Below are positions 8,371 to 16,640 of a stretch of 64,000 bases of DNA, one piece after another (the first letter of the stretch is position 1; every line of letters begins with the position of its first letter). The stretch spans positions 248,001 to 312,000 of the forward strand of contig NZ_JAFZ01000001.1 in the NCBI RefSeq assembly GCF_000526395.1. Direction: 5' to 3'. The notes beneath the pieces were generated by a model. It was not told where the DNA came from and did not search any database. It was given only the letters and a program-made list of their open reading frames with translations. The stretch is from Aminobacterium mobile DSM 12262 (lineage in GTDB: Bacteria > Synergistota > Synergistia > Synergistales > Aminobacteriaceae). The translations under genes were made by a program, and so were the position numbers.

Positions 8371-8409
8371 CAAAGGAACTTTTCTAGAAAAGGTCAACCT
8401 TTAAGGCAC

Positions 8410-8438
8410 TTGTTACAAAACATATTCCAGTGTAAAGT
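8410..8438 (+). promoter_or_regulatory. Possible promoter for the OB-fold-like pair
   Basis: TTGTTA at 8410-8415 and TAAAGT at 8433-8438 are separated by 17 bases, with TG directly before the -10 box. It lies between the FKBP terminator and the small-protein gene. Confidence 0.4.
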
Positions 8439-8495
8439 AAGAACGAGAGATATAAAAACTCTCAAAAATCCACAGCCACAAGGAGTGATGTGCAT

Positions 8496-8789
8496 ATGCT
8501 GACGGAGAACATCGTTACGGTGGCCGGGACTCTGCATCATGTACAGGGGGATAAGGTTCTCGAGAACAGGTTAGGGAAATATGTGTCCTTTGCAGTGAGA
8601 CAAGAGACCCCGTGGAGTGATGGGAGCACCCGGCGCGATTTTCTGCTTATGCGGGCGTATCATCCCGAGTTGCGAGAATGGGTTTTAAGTCGTGAAGAGG
8701 GCACGCCTTTGCGGGTAGAAGGAGATGTTCGTTCGTCGTTAGGTAGCGGAGAGATGTACGTCCATGTTCGTAAAATAGAGGAAATTTAA
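8496..8789 (+). CDS. Small SSB/PriB-like OB-fold protein, copy 1
   Basis: A 97-residue protein I do not recognise as a named family. Its pattern (VAGTLHHVQGDKVLENRLGKY, then FAVRQETP, RRDFLLMRAY, a spacer, PLRVEGDVRSS, YVHVRKIEEI) matches the strand order of single-strand-DNA-binding/PriB-type OB folds: V.GRL, F.LAV, F..V.AF, V.VEG.LR, V..IE. I chose ATG 8496 over GTG 8490 because AAGGAG at 8480-8485 is spaced for 8496 and the paralogue aligns from there. It lies 117 bases before a close paralogue. Nucleic-acid binding is inference; an unrelated beta-barrel is possible. Confidence 0.75.
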   Translation: MLTENIVTVAGTLHHVQGDKVLENRLGKYVSFAVRQETPWSDGSTRRDFLLMRAYHPELREWVLSREEGTPLRVEGDVRSSLGSGEMYVHVRKIEEI

Positions 8790-8906
8790 AGGGAGGGTTC
8801 TGTGCCTCCCTTTTTTCGTGGTTTGCCATATACCTTGGCGGAGCGTCCTGTTCGTGGTATATATGTTCTCCATACGAAGCCAGGAAAAAGGAGTTGGACG
8901 GTAGCA

Positions 8907-9206
8907 ATGGTGGAAAATTTAGTAAAGATATCAGGAAAACTTCACTTTGTAGAGGGAGAAAGCTTCCAAGAAAGCCGCGTAGGAAAATATCTTGTTTTTT
9001 CCGTAAAACAGGAAACGCCATGGGAGGATGGCAGTATTCGCCGCGATTTCCTTCTCATGCGAGCCTTTGACCCAGCTATTCAGAGATGGGTTTTGGCAAG
9101 ACAGGAAGATACTCCTGTCCGTATAGAAGGAAAACTGCGCTCCTCTTCGGGTAGTGGGAAGATGTATATCTCAGTGGAGACGATCGAAGAAGTTAAGGAG
9201 AACTAA
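8907..9206 (+). CDS. Small SSB/PriB-like OB-fold protein, copy 2
   Basis: A 99-residue paralogue of the preceding gene. Shared blocks include GKY, QETPW.DGS.RRDFLLMRA, RWVL.R.E.TP.R.EG..RSS.GSG.MY. The open frame extends up to 8802, but the homology with copy 1 begins at ATG 8907 (MVENLVKISG), and AAGGAG (8887-8892) lies upstream with loose spacing. The tandem pair has no neighbouring replication gene. Two copies with conserved cores but different surface residues suggest heteromer formation or divergence after duplication; that is inference. Confidence 0.78.
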   Translation: MVENLVKISGKLHFVEGESFQESRVGKYLVFSVKQETPWEDGSIRRDFLLMRAFDPAIQRWVLARQEDTPVRIEGKLRSSSGSGKMYISVETIEEVKEN

Positions 9207-9217
9207 CTCAGTAAAAA

Positions 9218-9259
9218 AATAATAAGGCCGAAGTTTTCCCATGCTTCGGCCTTATTATT
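9218..9259. terminator. Bidirectional terminator between convergent genes
   Basis: A 16-bp perfect stem AATAATAAGGCCGAAG (9218-9233) with its complement at 9244-9259. A-rich sequence on one side and T-rich on the other would let it act on both the OB-fold gene and the convergent tpx gene. Confidence 0.88.
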
Positions 9260-9316
9260 GTGATTAAATATCTGTGCAAGCTCCTCTTTTCAACACATGA
9301 AGGGAGTATATAGCTT

Positions 9317-9835
9317 TTACTTTCTTGTGAGTTGCTCAAGCGCCTTTATTGCTTTTTCATAGTTGGGTTCGTTGGTGGCCTCTGGAACGATTTCTACGTA
9401 GCGAATAGTATCATCCTTATCTACAACAAAAACAGCTCTGGCAAGAAGGCGGAGCTCTTTCAACAATACTCCCCAATTTGTTCCGAAAGAGGCATCGCGA
9501 TAATCTGAAAGAGCAATAGCTCTGTCAATTCCTTTAGTAGCGCAAAAACGTTTTAGCGCGAAAGGGAGATCCATGGAGATATTTAATACAACCACATTAT
9601 CTGGCTGTTTTGCTGCATCTTCATTGAACCAATGGATCTGAAGGTCGCAAACCGGAGTATCAAGAGAAGGTGTAACGGATATGACTTTAATTTTTCCTTG
9701 AAAATCTTTTAAAGTTTTTGGAGCTAAACCCTGATCAAAGACGGTAAAATCTGGAGCCGCATCTCCTAAGGAGAGTGCCGGCCCTATGAGGGTCAAAGGA
9801 TTTCCTTTCATTGTAACGATTCCGGTTCTTTCCAT
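9317..9835 (-). CDS. tpx: Thiol peroxidase
   Basis: A 172-residue atypical 2-Cys peroxiredoxin of the Tpx family, which reduces H2O2 and alkyl peroxides. The peroxidatic cysteine is in TPSLDTPVCDLQ and the resolving cysteine is in LPFALKRFCATKGI; both are present. I start at the ATG at 9835 (MERTGIV): reading the minus strand, GGAGGTGAAG lies just before it, and the ORF start 18 bases further upstream overlaps that ribosome site. The role is oxidative protection in an anaerobe. It diverges from the HD-GYP gene across an A+T-rich gap. Confidence 0.93.
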   Translation of the reverse strand: MERTGIVTMKGNPLTLIGPALSLGDAAPDFTVFDQGLAPKTLKDFQGKIKVISVTPSLDTPVCDLQIHWFNEDAAKQPDNVVVLNISMDLPFALKRFCATKGIDRAIALSDYRDASFGTNWGVLLKELRLLARAVFVVDKDDTIRYVEIVPEATNEPNYEKAIKALEQLTRK

Positions 9836-9952
9836 GTTTATCTTCACCTCCATATACTTTATACCAGTATATTTATTTTATCATAAAAATGAAGCTCTTT
9901 TCTTTTAATTAAAAAGTGTAGTAGTATTTAAACTGAAAATGAGTAAAATAAA

Positions 9953-9969
9953 TATAATCAAAATATAAT
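9953..9969 (+). promoter_or_regulatory. A+T-rich promoter region ahead of the HD-GYP gene
   Basis: Two TATAAT boxes (9953-9958 and 9964-9969) sit in very A+T-rich DNA 60-77 bases before the start. No clear -35 box is seen, so this is only a likely promoter zone. Confidence 0.3.
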
Positions 9970-10029
9970 AGAGAGTAAAAAATTTTTGTGGAGAAGGGAT
10001 CGATGCTTTTTTAAATCGGGGGCGTTTTT

Positions 10030-11208
10030 ATGAATCTAGCACGAAAAATTCCTGTGTGGGATATTCCTTGCTGCAGTGGAATGATCATGGAAGATGTTCT
10101 TTCACAGAAGGGAGCTTTATTGCTCCCCAAAGGAACGAGTCTTTCTAAAATGGGAGACTCCCGTTTGTCTCTTGCCCATTCTTTAGCAGATCAAGGAGTT
10201 CGATACGTTACTGTCCGAGAGGATGTAGAGTTCATACTCAGTGAAATTTTTGAAGTACTGGATGCTATGGAGGTCCCTTCAAATCCTGTAGATCGCCGCC
10301 TTACTCTCCAGACGATTCAAGAAATTCGAAGAAATTTCAGTGCTATTGCTTCTGGAGAAGTATCTCAGGTATGTCTCGTTCCTCTCCTTAGAATAGGGCG
10401 CCTCTTGGCGCTGACGATTACAAACAACCCCAGAATACTTCTTTCTCTCAGTAATGTTCGAGAACAGGATCAATATACTTTTGTTCATTCCTTTAACGTA
10501 GCGCTTCTCGGTGGTTTTTTAGCCTATCGCCTTGCTCCTGAAAACAATTCGTTGGTAGAGGCAGTTACAACTGGTGGTCTTCTCCATGATTTAGGAAAAG
10601 CTAGGCTTCCTCTTTCTATTTTAAACAAGCCCTCTAGGCTCACAGAAAAGGAATTCGATGAGGTAAAAAAACATCCTATTTATGGAGCAAGTATTGCAAA
10701 GCAACTTGGAGTGGATGACAAAGATATTCTTGCAGTTATAGAGGGTCACCATGAAAGAGTGGATGGAACCGGCTATCCGTATCATCTCTGTGGGGCTCAT
10801 ATTCCTCTTCCTGCTCGTATTGCCGCAGTAGCAGATGTCTTCGATGCATTAACTACAGTAAGGATATATAAAGAATCTGTGCCTCTTCATCGCGCTATTT
10901 CTATTATTATAGAGAATGCCGAGTATCATTTTGACAAAGCTGTAGTGTCGGCTTTTTTAGGGGCTGTTGGGATTTATCCGCCAGGTACAGTAGTGCAACT
11001 TTCGGACAATCGAATGGGTATTGTTATTGCGGCAGGAGAGAAAAGTATTCTCCGTCCCCGTGTCTTGCTTAAAACAGACGAAGAAGGGGAGCGATATGAG
11101 GAGCACGTGGTTTTGGATCTCTCTTCAGCTCCTCACCTCTTTGTTCGTTCCGCGCTTGATGATGTAGGGAAGCGAAAAGACTCGGTGATTCTGCGCGAAT
11201 TTCACTAA
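10030..11208 (+). CDS. HD-GYP domain protein, probable c-di-GMP phosphodiesterase
   Basis: A 392-residue protein with an unrecognised N-terminal region (1-145), a central HD-GYP domain and a short C-terminal beta-rich tail (about 315-392). HD is at H186-D187 (GGLLHDLGK), HP at 215-216, and HHERVDGTGYP gives GYP at 248-250. These are the metal-binding and substrate motifs of HD-GYP phosphodiesterases, which hydrolyse c-di-GMP. There is no receiver domain, membrane segment or signal peptide, so it is cytoplasmic. It converges on nudC with stop codons overlapping in CTAA at 11205-11208. A GGDEF cyclase lies on the far side of the glucan operon. Confidence 0.9.
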   Translation: MNLARKIPVWDIPCCSGMIMEDVLSQKGALLLPKGTSLSKMGDSRLSLAHSLADQGVRYVTVREDVEFILSEIFEVLDAMEVPSNPVDRRLTLQTIQEIRRNFSAIASGEVSQVCLVPLLRIGRLLALTITNNPRILLSLSNVREQDQYTFVHSFNVALLGGFLAYRLAPENNSLVEAVTTGGLLHDLGKARLPLSILNKPSRLTEKEFDEVKKHPIYGASIAKQLGVDDKDILAVIEGHHERVDGTGYPYHLCGAHIPLPARIAAVADVFDALTTVRIYKESVPLHRAISIIIENAEYHFDKAVVSAFLGAVGIYPPGTVVQLSDNRMGIVIAAGEKSILRPRVLLKTDEEGERYEEHVVLDLSSAPHLFVRSALDDVGKRKDSVILREFH

Positions 11209-11984
11209 TCTCTCGTATGCTCAAGATAGTTATCAATAAGACGGCGAGAAATGCTGGCACGAGGTGGTATTTCCGGCATGGAATAAGGAGAATACCAGTC
11301 GGCAGCCTCAATCTCTTTCTCGTCAATTTGTATATTGCCTGCCTTCCACGAAGCAGTAAAACCTACCATAAGAGTATGGGGGAACGGCCAAGGCTGACTC
11401 CCAAAATAAGTTATATCTTGAATTTCTAACCCTACTTCCTCTTTTACCTCTCTGGCAACAGCTTCCTCAAGTTGTTCTCCTGGTTCTACAAAACCAGCAA
11501 GAATACTGTAACGGTTGGGAGGGAAATGAGGGCTGCGCGCCAAAAGAAGATGTCCATCTTTTTCTATGGCTACGGCGATTACAGGTGTAACAGGCGGATA
11601 GGTTATTGTATGGCAAACAGGACACTCTAAGGCTCTATCTATAACATGTTCTCGCAGTACTGAACCACAAGAAGCACAAAATTGAGTTGTCCGTCTCCAG
11701 TTCATGATTTGGTATGCTTGTCCAGCTACGTTAAAACCTCTCTCTCCTAAAAGATCGTAGAGGCTTCGAAGAGAGACAAATTTTGCTCCAGCAGGAGGAT
11801 ACGTATCTTCTGACACTTCCCCCCAGAAGTGACCTTCTCCCTTAGGAGATCCTACGCTTCCCTGCCGTATATAAGGTAAGGCTAGTTGAGTGCTTTCAGC
11901 AACAGAAAAGAAAGAAGAGGAAGGATTTTCTTTCAGCAGCAGATGGTCTTTCCGAAAAATGAACATAAATGATTCTTGCTTCAT
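11205..11984 (-). CDS. nudC: NADH pyrophosphatase (Nudix)
   Basis: A 259-residue NudC-type Nudix hydrolase that cleaves NAD(H) to NMN(H) and AMP and, in E. coli, removes NAD caps from RNA. A zinc ribbon (FCASCG, then CPVCH) is followed by the Nudix box (GFVEPGEQLEEAVAREVKEE) and the NudC hallmark SQPWPFPHTLM. I start at MKQESFMF (11984), 20 bases after the opgH stop; the longer frame would overlap opgH by 49 bases. It is the last gene of the minus-strand run. Confidence 0.92.
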   Translation of the reverse strand: MKQESFMFIFRKDHLLLKENPSSSFFSVAESTQLALPYIRQGSVGSPKGEGHFWGEVSEDTYPPAGAKFVSLRSLYDLLGERGFNVAGQAYQIMNWRRTTQFCASCGSVLREHVIDRALECPVCHTITYPPVTPVIAVAIEKDGHLLLARSPHFPPNRYSILAGFVEPGEQLEEAVAREVKEEVGLEIQDITYFGSQPWPFPHTLMVGFTASWKAGNIQIDEKEIEAADWYSPYSMPEIPPRASISRRLIDNYLEHTRD

Positions 11985-12004
11985 AGAAAATTTCAGCCCT
12001 TTCC

Positions 12005-14104
12005 CTATTCGAGTCCCCACTGAGCAGCTCGTTCCCATTCGGGGATACGCCATACCCTCTGATGAAGTTCTTTGAGCTGTTCGGGATCTCGCAGAAGTTC
12101 CATCTTTTCCTTTTGAGTTAAACTTTCGGGACCGTAAAGTAGCGCCTTCTCCTGAATGTCTTCCCGCCGACGACGTATGGAAGGAGATGCGATCCTGTGA
12201 CGAAGAATTAAAGATGTATGGAGTGCCAGAACAGTAGGGTCCACTACAGCACGAACAAACCCCTGTTCTCGAGGAAGAGGAAACGGAGTATACGATAAAG
12301 GGGCTTCCATTTTTTCGTCGAGTATTTTCAATTCCAGCGGAAGGTTTTTTTCCTCTGGAGTAAGCAATATGCCATTACGTTTTAATGCTTTCCCAATACT
12401 GACCCGGCTCGTGAGCGCCGATATTGGGACTGAGAAGAACAAGGCTCCTAAAATAGGAGACATCCACCAAAAAAAAGAGGGGTTGAATTCGTACAGCAAA
12501 GTGCCCCACAAAGCGGCTAAAAGAGTTTGACCTATATGGTATTGAAAAGCATCTCCCCACGTTGTTCCGCGATCGTCTCGTGTTTGAGTCCCCCAGCCAG
12601 TGGCTCGTCCTGCCAGAGTCATTACTACGAAACGGCTGTGGAAAATCATGCGGATAGGTGCCAAAAGGGTAGAAAGTACAATTTCTATAAGAACACTGAA
12701 ACAGAGTCGAATAAATCCGCCAAATTGGTGCGCTTTTTTTTCCACAAAGGTAATGTACAGGATGGTCAATACTTTGGGAAGAAAAAGGATAAGGACTGTA
12801 GATCCTAAAAGTGTGATAGCCCAATGAGGATACCAGACGGGCCATTCGGGGAAGAGGGCCAGTTCGGCAGAAGGGAAATATTGTGGTTCAATGATGACCT
12901 CTGTTATTGCTTCTATAGAACTTAAGACGAGGAACAACAGCCACAGGAACGCAGAACCATAAGACATAACGCCGTTTATAAAAAGAGCCCGATGAACAGG
13001 GAAAAGCCCTCTTGTAAAAATAAGTCGAAGATGCTGTAAATTCCCCTGGCACCACCGTCGGTCCCGTTTCAGTTCATCAAGGAGAGTAGGCGGGGTTTCT
13101 TCATAACTTCCTTCCATATCGTAAGCAAGCCATACGCCATATCCTGCACGGCGCATAAGAGCTGCCTCTACGAAATCATGACTCAAAATATCCCCGCTGA
13201 GAGGGCCTTTCCCGGGAAGACGAGGAAGTTGACAATGCTCCATAAAAGGTTCCACGCGAATAATAGCGTTATGGCCCCAGTACTGGGCATCTCCAAGAAC
13301 CCAAAAGTGAAGGCCGGCAGCGAAGATAGGGCCGTAGGCTCGGTTTGCGAATTGTTGAACTCTGGATATAAGGGATTGCCGGTTTACTGCCGCTGGAGGC
13401 GTCTGTAAAATTCCTATATCAGGTCGCTGTTCCATAATTTGCACCATACGAACCATGGTAACGCCTGACATGATACTGTCTGCATCGAAAACAATCATGT
13501 ATCGATAACTCTTCCCCCATCTGCGACAAAAATCTGCTACGTTTCCACTTTTCCTTTTCACGTTGCTTTTTCTGTGACGATAAAAGACAGACCCAAAAGC
13601 CTCTTCTTCACGACAAAGCTCATACCAGGCAGTTTCCTCATGAACCCAAACGTCAGGGTCTGTGGTATCGCTCAGAATAAAAATATGGAAATTCTGATCT
13701 TGTCCAGTGTTTCGAAGGGTCTGTAATGTTGTGCGTACGCCAGCCATAACCCGATGAACATCTTCATTGTAAATGGGCACTAAAATAGCAGTTTTTGCCT
13801 CTGGATCTTTTATATCCAAAGGAGTGTTCTTAATATCTGATGTTAATGAAAAGCTCTTTTTCTGTTTTAAAAGCACAAGAAATCCCAGCATAGCTGTCCA
13901 AAAGCCTATGGATATCCAAGCAAAAAGGATGGCAAATACCACCACGAGCCCTATTTCTAAGGGGGTTTCACCTTTATAGGGCAAGACTCCCGCCATGTAA
14001 CGGCTGGCTGTAATGGTAGGGACTATAATAAGGCTAAGGAGAATAATCCTTCGCCAGCTTGCAGAACGTGTCCATTTGATCTCTCTATTCTCTTGAACGT
14101 TCAT
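12005..14104 (-). CDS. opgH: Glucans biosynthesis glucosyltransferase H, catalytic and membrane part
   Basis: A 699-residue inner-membrane family 2 glycosyltransferase that polymerises UDP-glucose into the backbone of osmoregulated periplasmic glucans. It aligns with E. coli OpgH from about its residue 130: FAWISIGFWTAMLGF, LVPIYNEDVHRV, KRKSGNVADFCRRWG, FDADSIMSG (the DxD motif), GHNAIIRVEPF, LSHDFVEAALMRRAG and LKRDRRWCQGNL (QxxRW-type site). Several membrane segments flank the catalytic region. The start has a good RBS (AAGGAGA). The N-terminal cytoplasmic part found in the E. coli protein is absent here and appears to be encoded by the preceding small gene. Confidence 0.95.
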   Translation of the reverse strand: MNVQENREIKWTRSASWRRIILLSLIIVPTITASRYMAGVLPYKGETPLEIGLVVVFAILFAWISIGFWTAMLGFLVLLKQKKSFSLTSDIKNTPLDIKDPEAKTAILVPIYNEDVHRVMAGVRTTLQTLRNTGQDQNFHIFILSDTTDPDVWVHEETAWYELCREEEAFGSVFYRHRKSNVKRKSGNVADFCRRWGKSYRYMIVFDADSIMSGVTMVRMVQIMEQRPDIGILQTPPAAVNRQSLISRVQQFANRAYGPIFAAGLHFWVLGDAQYWGHNAIIRVEPFMEHCQLPRLPGKGPLSGDILSHDFVEAALMRRAGYGVWLAYDMEGSYEETPPTLLDELKRDRRWCQGNLQHLRLIFTRGLFPVHRALFINGVMSYGSAFLWLLFLVLSSIEAITEVIIEPQYFPSAELALFPEWPVWYPHWAITLLGSTVLILFLPKVLTILYITFVEKKAHQFGGFIRLCFSVLIEIVLSTLLAPIRMIFHSRFVVMTLAGRATGWGTQTRDDRGTTWGDAFQYHIGQTLLAALWGTLLYEFNPSFFWWMSPILGALFFSVPISALTSRVSIGKALKRNGILLTPEEKNLPLELKILDEKMEAPLSYTPFPLPREQGFVRAVVDPTVLALHTSLILRHRIASPSIRRRREDIQEKALLYGPESLTQKEKMELLRDPEQLKELHQRVWRIPEWERAAQWGLE

Positions 14105-14123
14105 CCATACTTTTCTCCTTGAA

Positions 14124-14486
14124 TTAACGTGTTCTCGATGGCCCGAAAAGGTCTCGTGTCCATCGATGAATAAAAATTTTAAGGGCTGTAAGCCATGGCG
14201 TTCGATCGAAATTTTTTGAAACCATAACGCCTCTGTTCATAGAAGGAATAGAGGCTATATGCTCTCCCTGCGCATCAAGAACACCTTTGTTGAGCCCTCG
14301 TTTCTCGATTGTATAAGCCAAGCTATTCATAGCCTCTTCTATGCTGTAGGTGTTTGCTTGTTTTAAAGACTCCAACGCAATCTCAAGCCCCTCAAAAGGA
14401 GGCAGATCCATAGCGCGAACATAAAGTAATACTCTGTCTCGCACAACTTGCCATGTTTCCATGTTTTTTTGTTGTAGTGTTGGCAT
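14124..14486 (-). CDS. Split-off OpgH N-terminal domain (small protein)
   Basis: A 120-residue soluble protein between opgG and opgH. The C-terminal stretch (residues about 88-118: MVSKNFDRTPW, then RWTRDLFGPSR) resembles E. coli OpgH just before its first membrane segment (SSMFPDPWRTNP, then FWDRLRGRD). It stops 19 bases before the opgH ATG in a different frame, but opgH has its own strong RBS, so this looks like a genuine two-gene arrangement and not a recent frameshift. In E. coli this part of OpgH is reported to bind FtsZ and delay division when UDP-glucose is plentiful. Whether this stand-alone version does so is unknown. Confidence 0.75.
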   Translation of the reverse strand: MPTLQQKNMETWQVVRDRVLLYVRAMDLPPFEGLEIALESLKQANTYSIEEAMNSLAYTIEKRGLNKGVLDAQGEHIASIPSMNRGVMVSKNFDRTPWLTALKIFIHRWTRDLFGPSRTR

Positions 14487-14504
14487 AGGATTTCCCCTCC
14501 TTAC

Positions 14505-16139
14505 CTAGGGACGAAAGTCATAGGTCCAGATTTCTGTAAGAGGTTCAGGGATATTTTCCCCTTTTTTAAGGAAAGCTGAAAGTTTGACAACAGGCTTGCG
14601 GTCTGGTACCACACTTTTTAACTTGTCGATGGGAACAGCTATTTGGAAGCTCAATCTCCATCCACCTGTTTCTGGATTTTTCAAAAGCTGCTTTCCCAGT
14701 AGAGTTCCGTCCCCTTCTATTTTAATATCGCTGGCCAGGCCAGTTTCAGCCGATATTTTATTAAGTTCCTCGCCTTCAAAATCAATAATAAAACGATATA
14801 CTCCCTCTGCTTTTTCTGTAGCTGAACGTGTATGAGCAGCTAGGGCAGGTTTCTCTATCTTCAAAAGAGAGGAAGGGTACTCCCATTTCATGGTGTATGT
14901 AAATGTGAGCGGAATAGGGAGCTCTCCTTTCTTTCCACTTTGTTCTTTTGTATCGGAGTTTCCGATTTTCATTTCTGGAACCCAGAAAGCTACGATATTA
15001 TCGTTTATTTCGCTGTCGGTAGGAATTTCTATAAGCTCTATATGCCCTTTTTTCCATTCCTCGCCGGGAATAATCCAGAGGCTTGGCCGTTTCTCATACC
15101 AGGCTTCAAGGTCTTGGTAATGATCGAAGTTTACATCACGCTGCATAAGGCCGAATCCCTTAACACCATATCCTTTATATTCAGAGATCAAGAGGCGGTT
15201 TGGATTTATGAGAGGGCGCCATATCCATCGGCCATCATCTGTTGCTACCAGAAGCCCATCAGAATCATGAACTTCTGGTCTGAAATCACCTGGTCGCCCA
15301 TTAGAAGTCTCTCCATAGAAGAACATACTAGTGAGAGGAGCGATCCCTAGTTTTAGCGTGTCTTTGCGTTTAAATACAGTGCAGATCACATCCATGGTTG
15401 TTTCGTCTCCAGGGGTAATTGTAAATTTATAGGCTCCTGTACAGCTAGGACTATCGAGAAGAGCGTAAATAACCATGGATTGTGCATTAGCGGCAGGTTT
15501 TACGAGCCAGAACTCTTTAAACCAAGGGAACTCCTCACCTGAAGGAAGAGCTGTGTCAACAGCCAGTCCTCGCGCAGAAAGACCGTACTGCTGGTTGCGA
15601 GCCACAGCTCGGAAATAACTGGCCCCAAGGAAAACAGCAACTTCGTCGGAGTACTCTCTTGTATTGATAGGGTAATGAATTCTGAAGCCGGCAAAACCGA
15701 GGTCCGAAGGAAGAGATTTCTTATTCAAAACATTCTTCCCGTAATCGAATAAATCTGCGGAGAAAGAAAAATCTTCTACTTTTCCCCGATCCACTATGTG
15801 AACATGCACAGCTCGGTTGTAGATCATTCCAAGATGGAAAAATTGCACGGAGAATGATCGTTTCTCGCCCTTCCAAAGAGCCTTTTCAGGAATAAAACGA
15901 ATATCGCGCCATTCATCGTAAGAGAGCTTTGCGAGTATTTCCGGAACGGTTCCTTGTGGGTCTATATATGGTCTGGAGGCGAGGTCCTGTGCTTGTTTTG
16001 CCACAGCCAAAAATCCAAAATTTTCTCCTGGGGAAGACGATGCGGCAAAGAGAGAGTATGGAAAAAAAAGAACGCAGAACAACAGTGTATATAAAGCAAT
16101 ATATCCGAATCGGATATTTCTGAACTTCCATGCTTTCAT
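14505..16139 (-). CDS. opgG: Periplasmic glucans biosynthesis protein G
   Basis: A 544-residue secreted OpgG/OpgD family protein needed for backbone branching/modification of periplasmic glucans. An N-terminal signal sequence (about residues 12-33, LYTLLFCVLFFPYSLFAASS) is followed by family blocks LSYDEWRDIRF, FHLGMIYNRAV, FLGASYFRA, GLSARGLAVDT, EFPWFKEFWL, GRPGDFRPEVHDSDGL, WRPLINP and QRDVNFDHYQD. I start at ATG 16139 (MKAWKF), because AAGGAG inside the end of the MarR gene is spaced for it and is too close to the ATG at 16151. A periplasmic product implies a two-membrane envelope. Confidence 0.95.
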   Translation of the reverse strand: MKAWKFRNIRFGYIALYTLLFCVLFFPYSLFAASSSPGENFGFLAVAKQAQDLASRPYIDPQGTVPEILAKLSYDEWRDIRFIPEKALWKGEKRSFSVQFFHLGMIYNRAVHVHIVDRGKVEDFSFSADLFDYGKNVLNKKSLPSDLGFAGFRIHYPINTREYSDEVAVFLGASYFRAVARNQQYGLSARGLAVDTALPSGEEFPWFKEFWLVKPAANAQSMVIYALLDSPSCTGAYKFTITPGDETTMDVICTVFKRKDTLKLGIAPLTSMFFYGETSNGRPGDFRPEVHDSDGLLVATDDGRWIWRPLINPNRLLISEYKGYGVKGFGLMQRDVNFDHYQDLEAWYEKRPSLWIIPGEEWKKGHIELIEIPTDSEINDNIVAFWVPEMKIGNSDTKEQSGKKGELPIPLTFTYTMKWEYPSSLLKIEKPALAAHTRSATEKAEGVYRFIIDFEGEELNKISAETGLASDIKIEGDGTLLGKQLLKNPETGGWRLSFQIAVPIDKLKSVVPDRKPVVKLSAFLKKGENIPEPLTEIWTYDFRP

Positions 16140-16147
16140 AGAGATCA

Positions 16148-16618
16148 TCACTCCTTATTAAACAGAACGCTAAGTTCATCATTCTTCAACAACAAAGCAT
16201 TAGATGCCATGCGGGAAATAAGATAAAAAGCGGTTGCTCTTTCTTCTGGACTCAAACCCTCTTGAATTTGAGAACTTAATTCTTTTAAGACCTTTTCCAC
16301 GAATGGTAGCACATTTTCCCCTCGAGAAGTGAGGAAAACTTGATTGGCTCGTGCGTCATCTTTACAACGATGACGTTCTATAAAACCGAGATACTCTAAT
16401 TTTTTAAGAGCCCTGGCAGTTGTCCCTTTATCGAAACGAAGAGTTCCTCTAAGAGCTTCTTGTGTTTGTCCATTTTGTTTCTTGAGAACGAGGAGAAAAG
16501 CATAGTTTCCACTTCCAAGCCCTACTGGTTCAAAGGCTCGATCTAGAAGACACTGCATTTGCCGATAGAGACACGAAAGCCACCTGCCAAGTTGTGGAGG
16601 AGCGTCATTGCTGGTCAT
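16148..16618 (-). CDS. MarR-family transcriptional regulator
   Basis: A 156-residue MarR-type winged-helix protein. The central region QEALRGTLRFDKGTTARALKKLEYLGFIERHRCKDDARANQVFLTSRG (about 52-100) is the winged helix with the R-D-x-R wing tip. It lies between a MATE efflux gene and opgG, overlapping the opgG ribosome site, so it probably represses one or both. Its last codons (AAG GAG TGA) double as the Shine-Dalgarno site of opgG, which indicates tight coupling. The ligand is unknown. Confidence 0.88.
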   Translation of the reverse strand: MTSNDAPPQLGRWLSCLYRQMQCLLDRAFEPVGLGSGNYAFLLVLKKQNGQTQEALRGTLRFDKGTTARALKKLEYLGFIERHRCKDDARANQVFLTSRGENVLPFVEKVLKELSSQIQEGLSPEERATAFYLISRMASNALLLKNDELSVLFNKE

Positions 16619-16640
16619 ATTAATAGCACACCGTCTTTCT

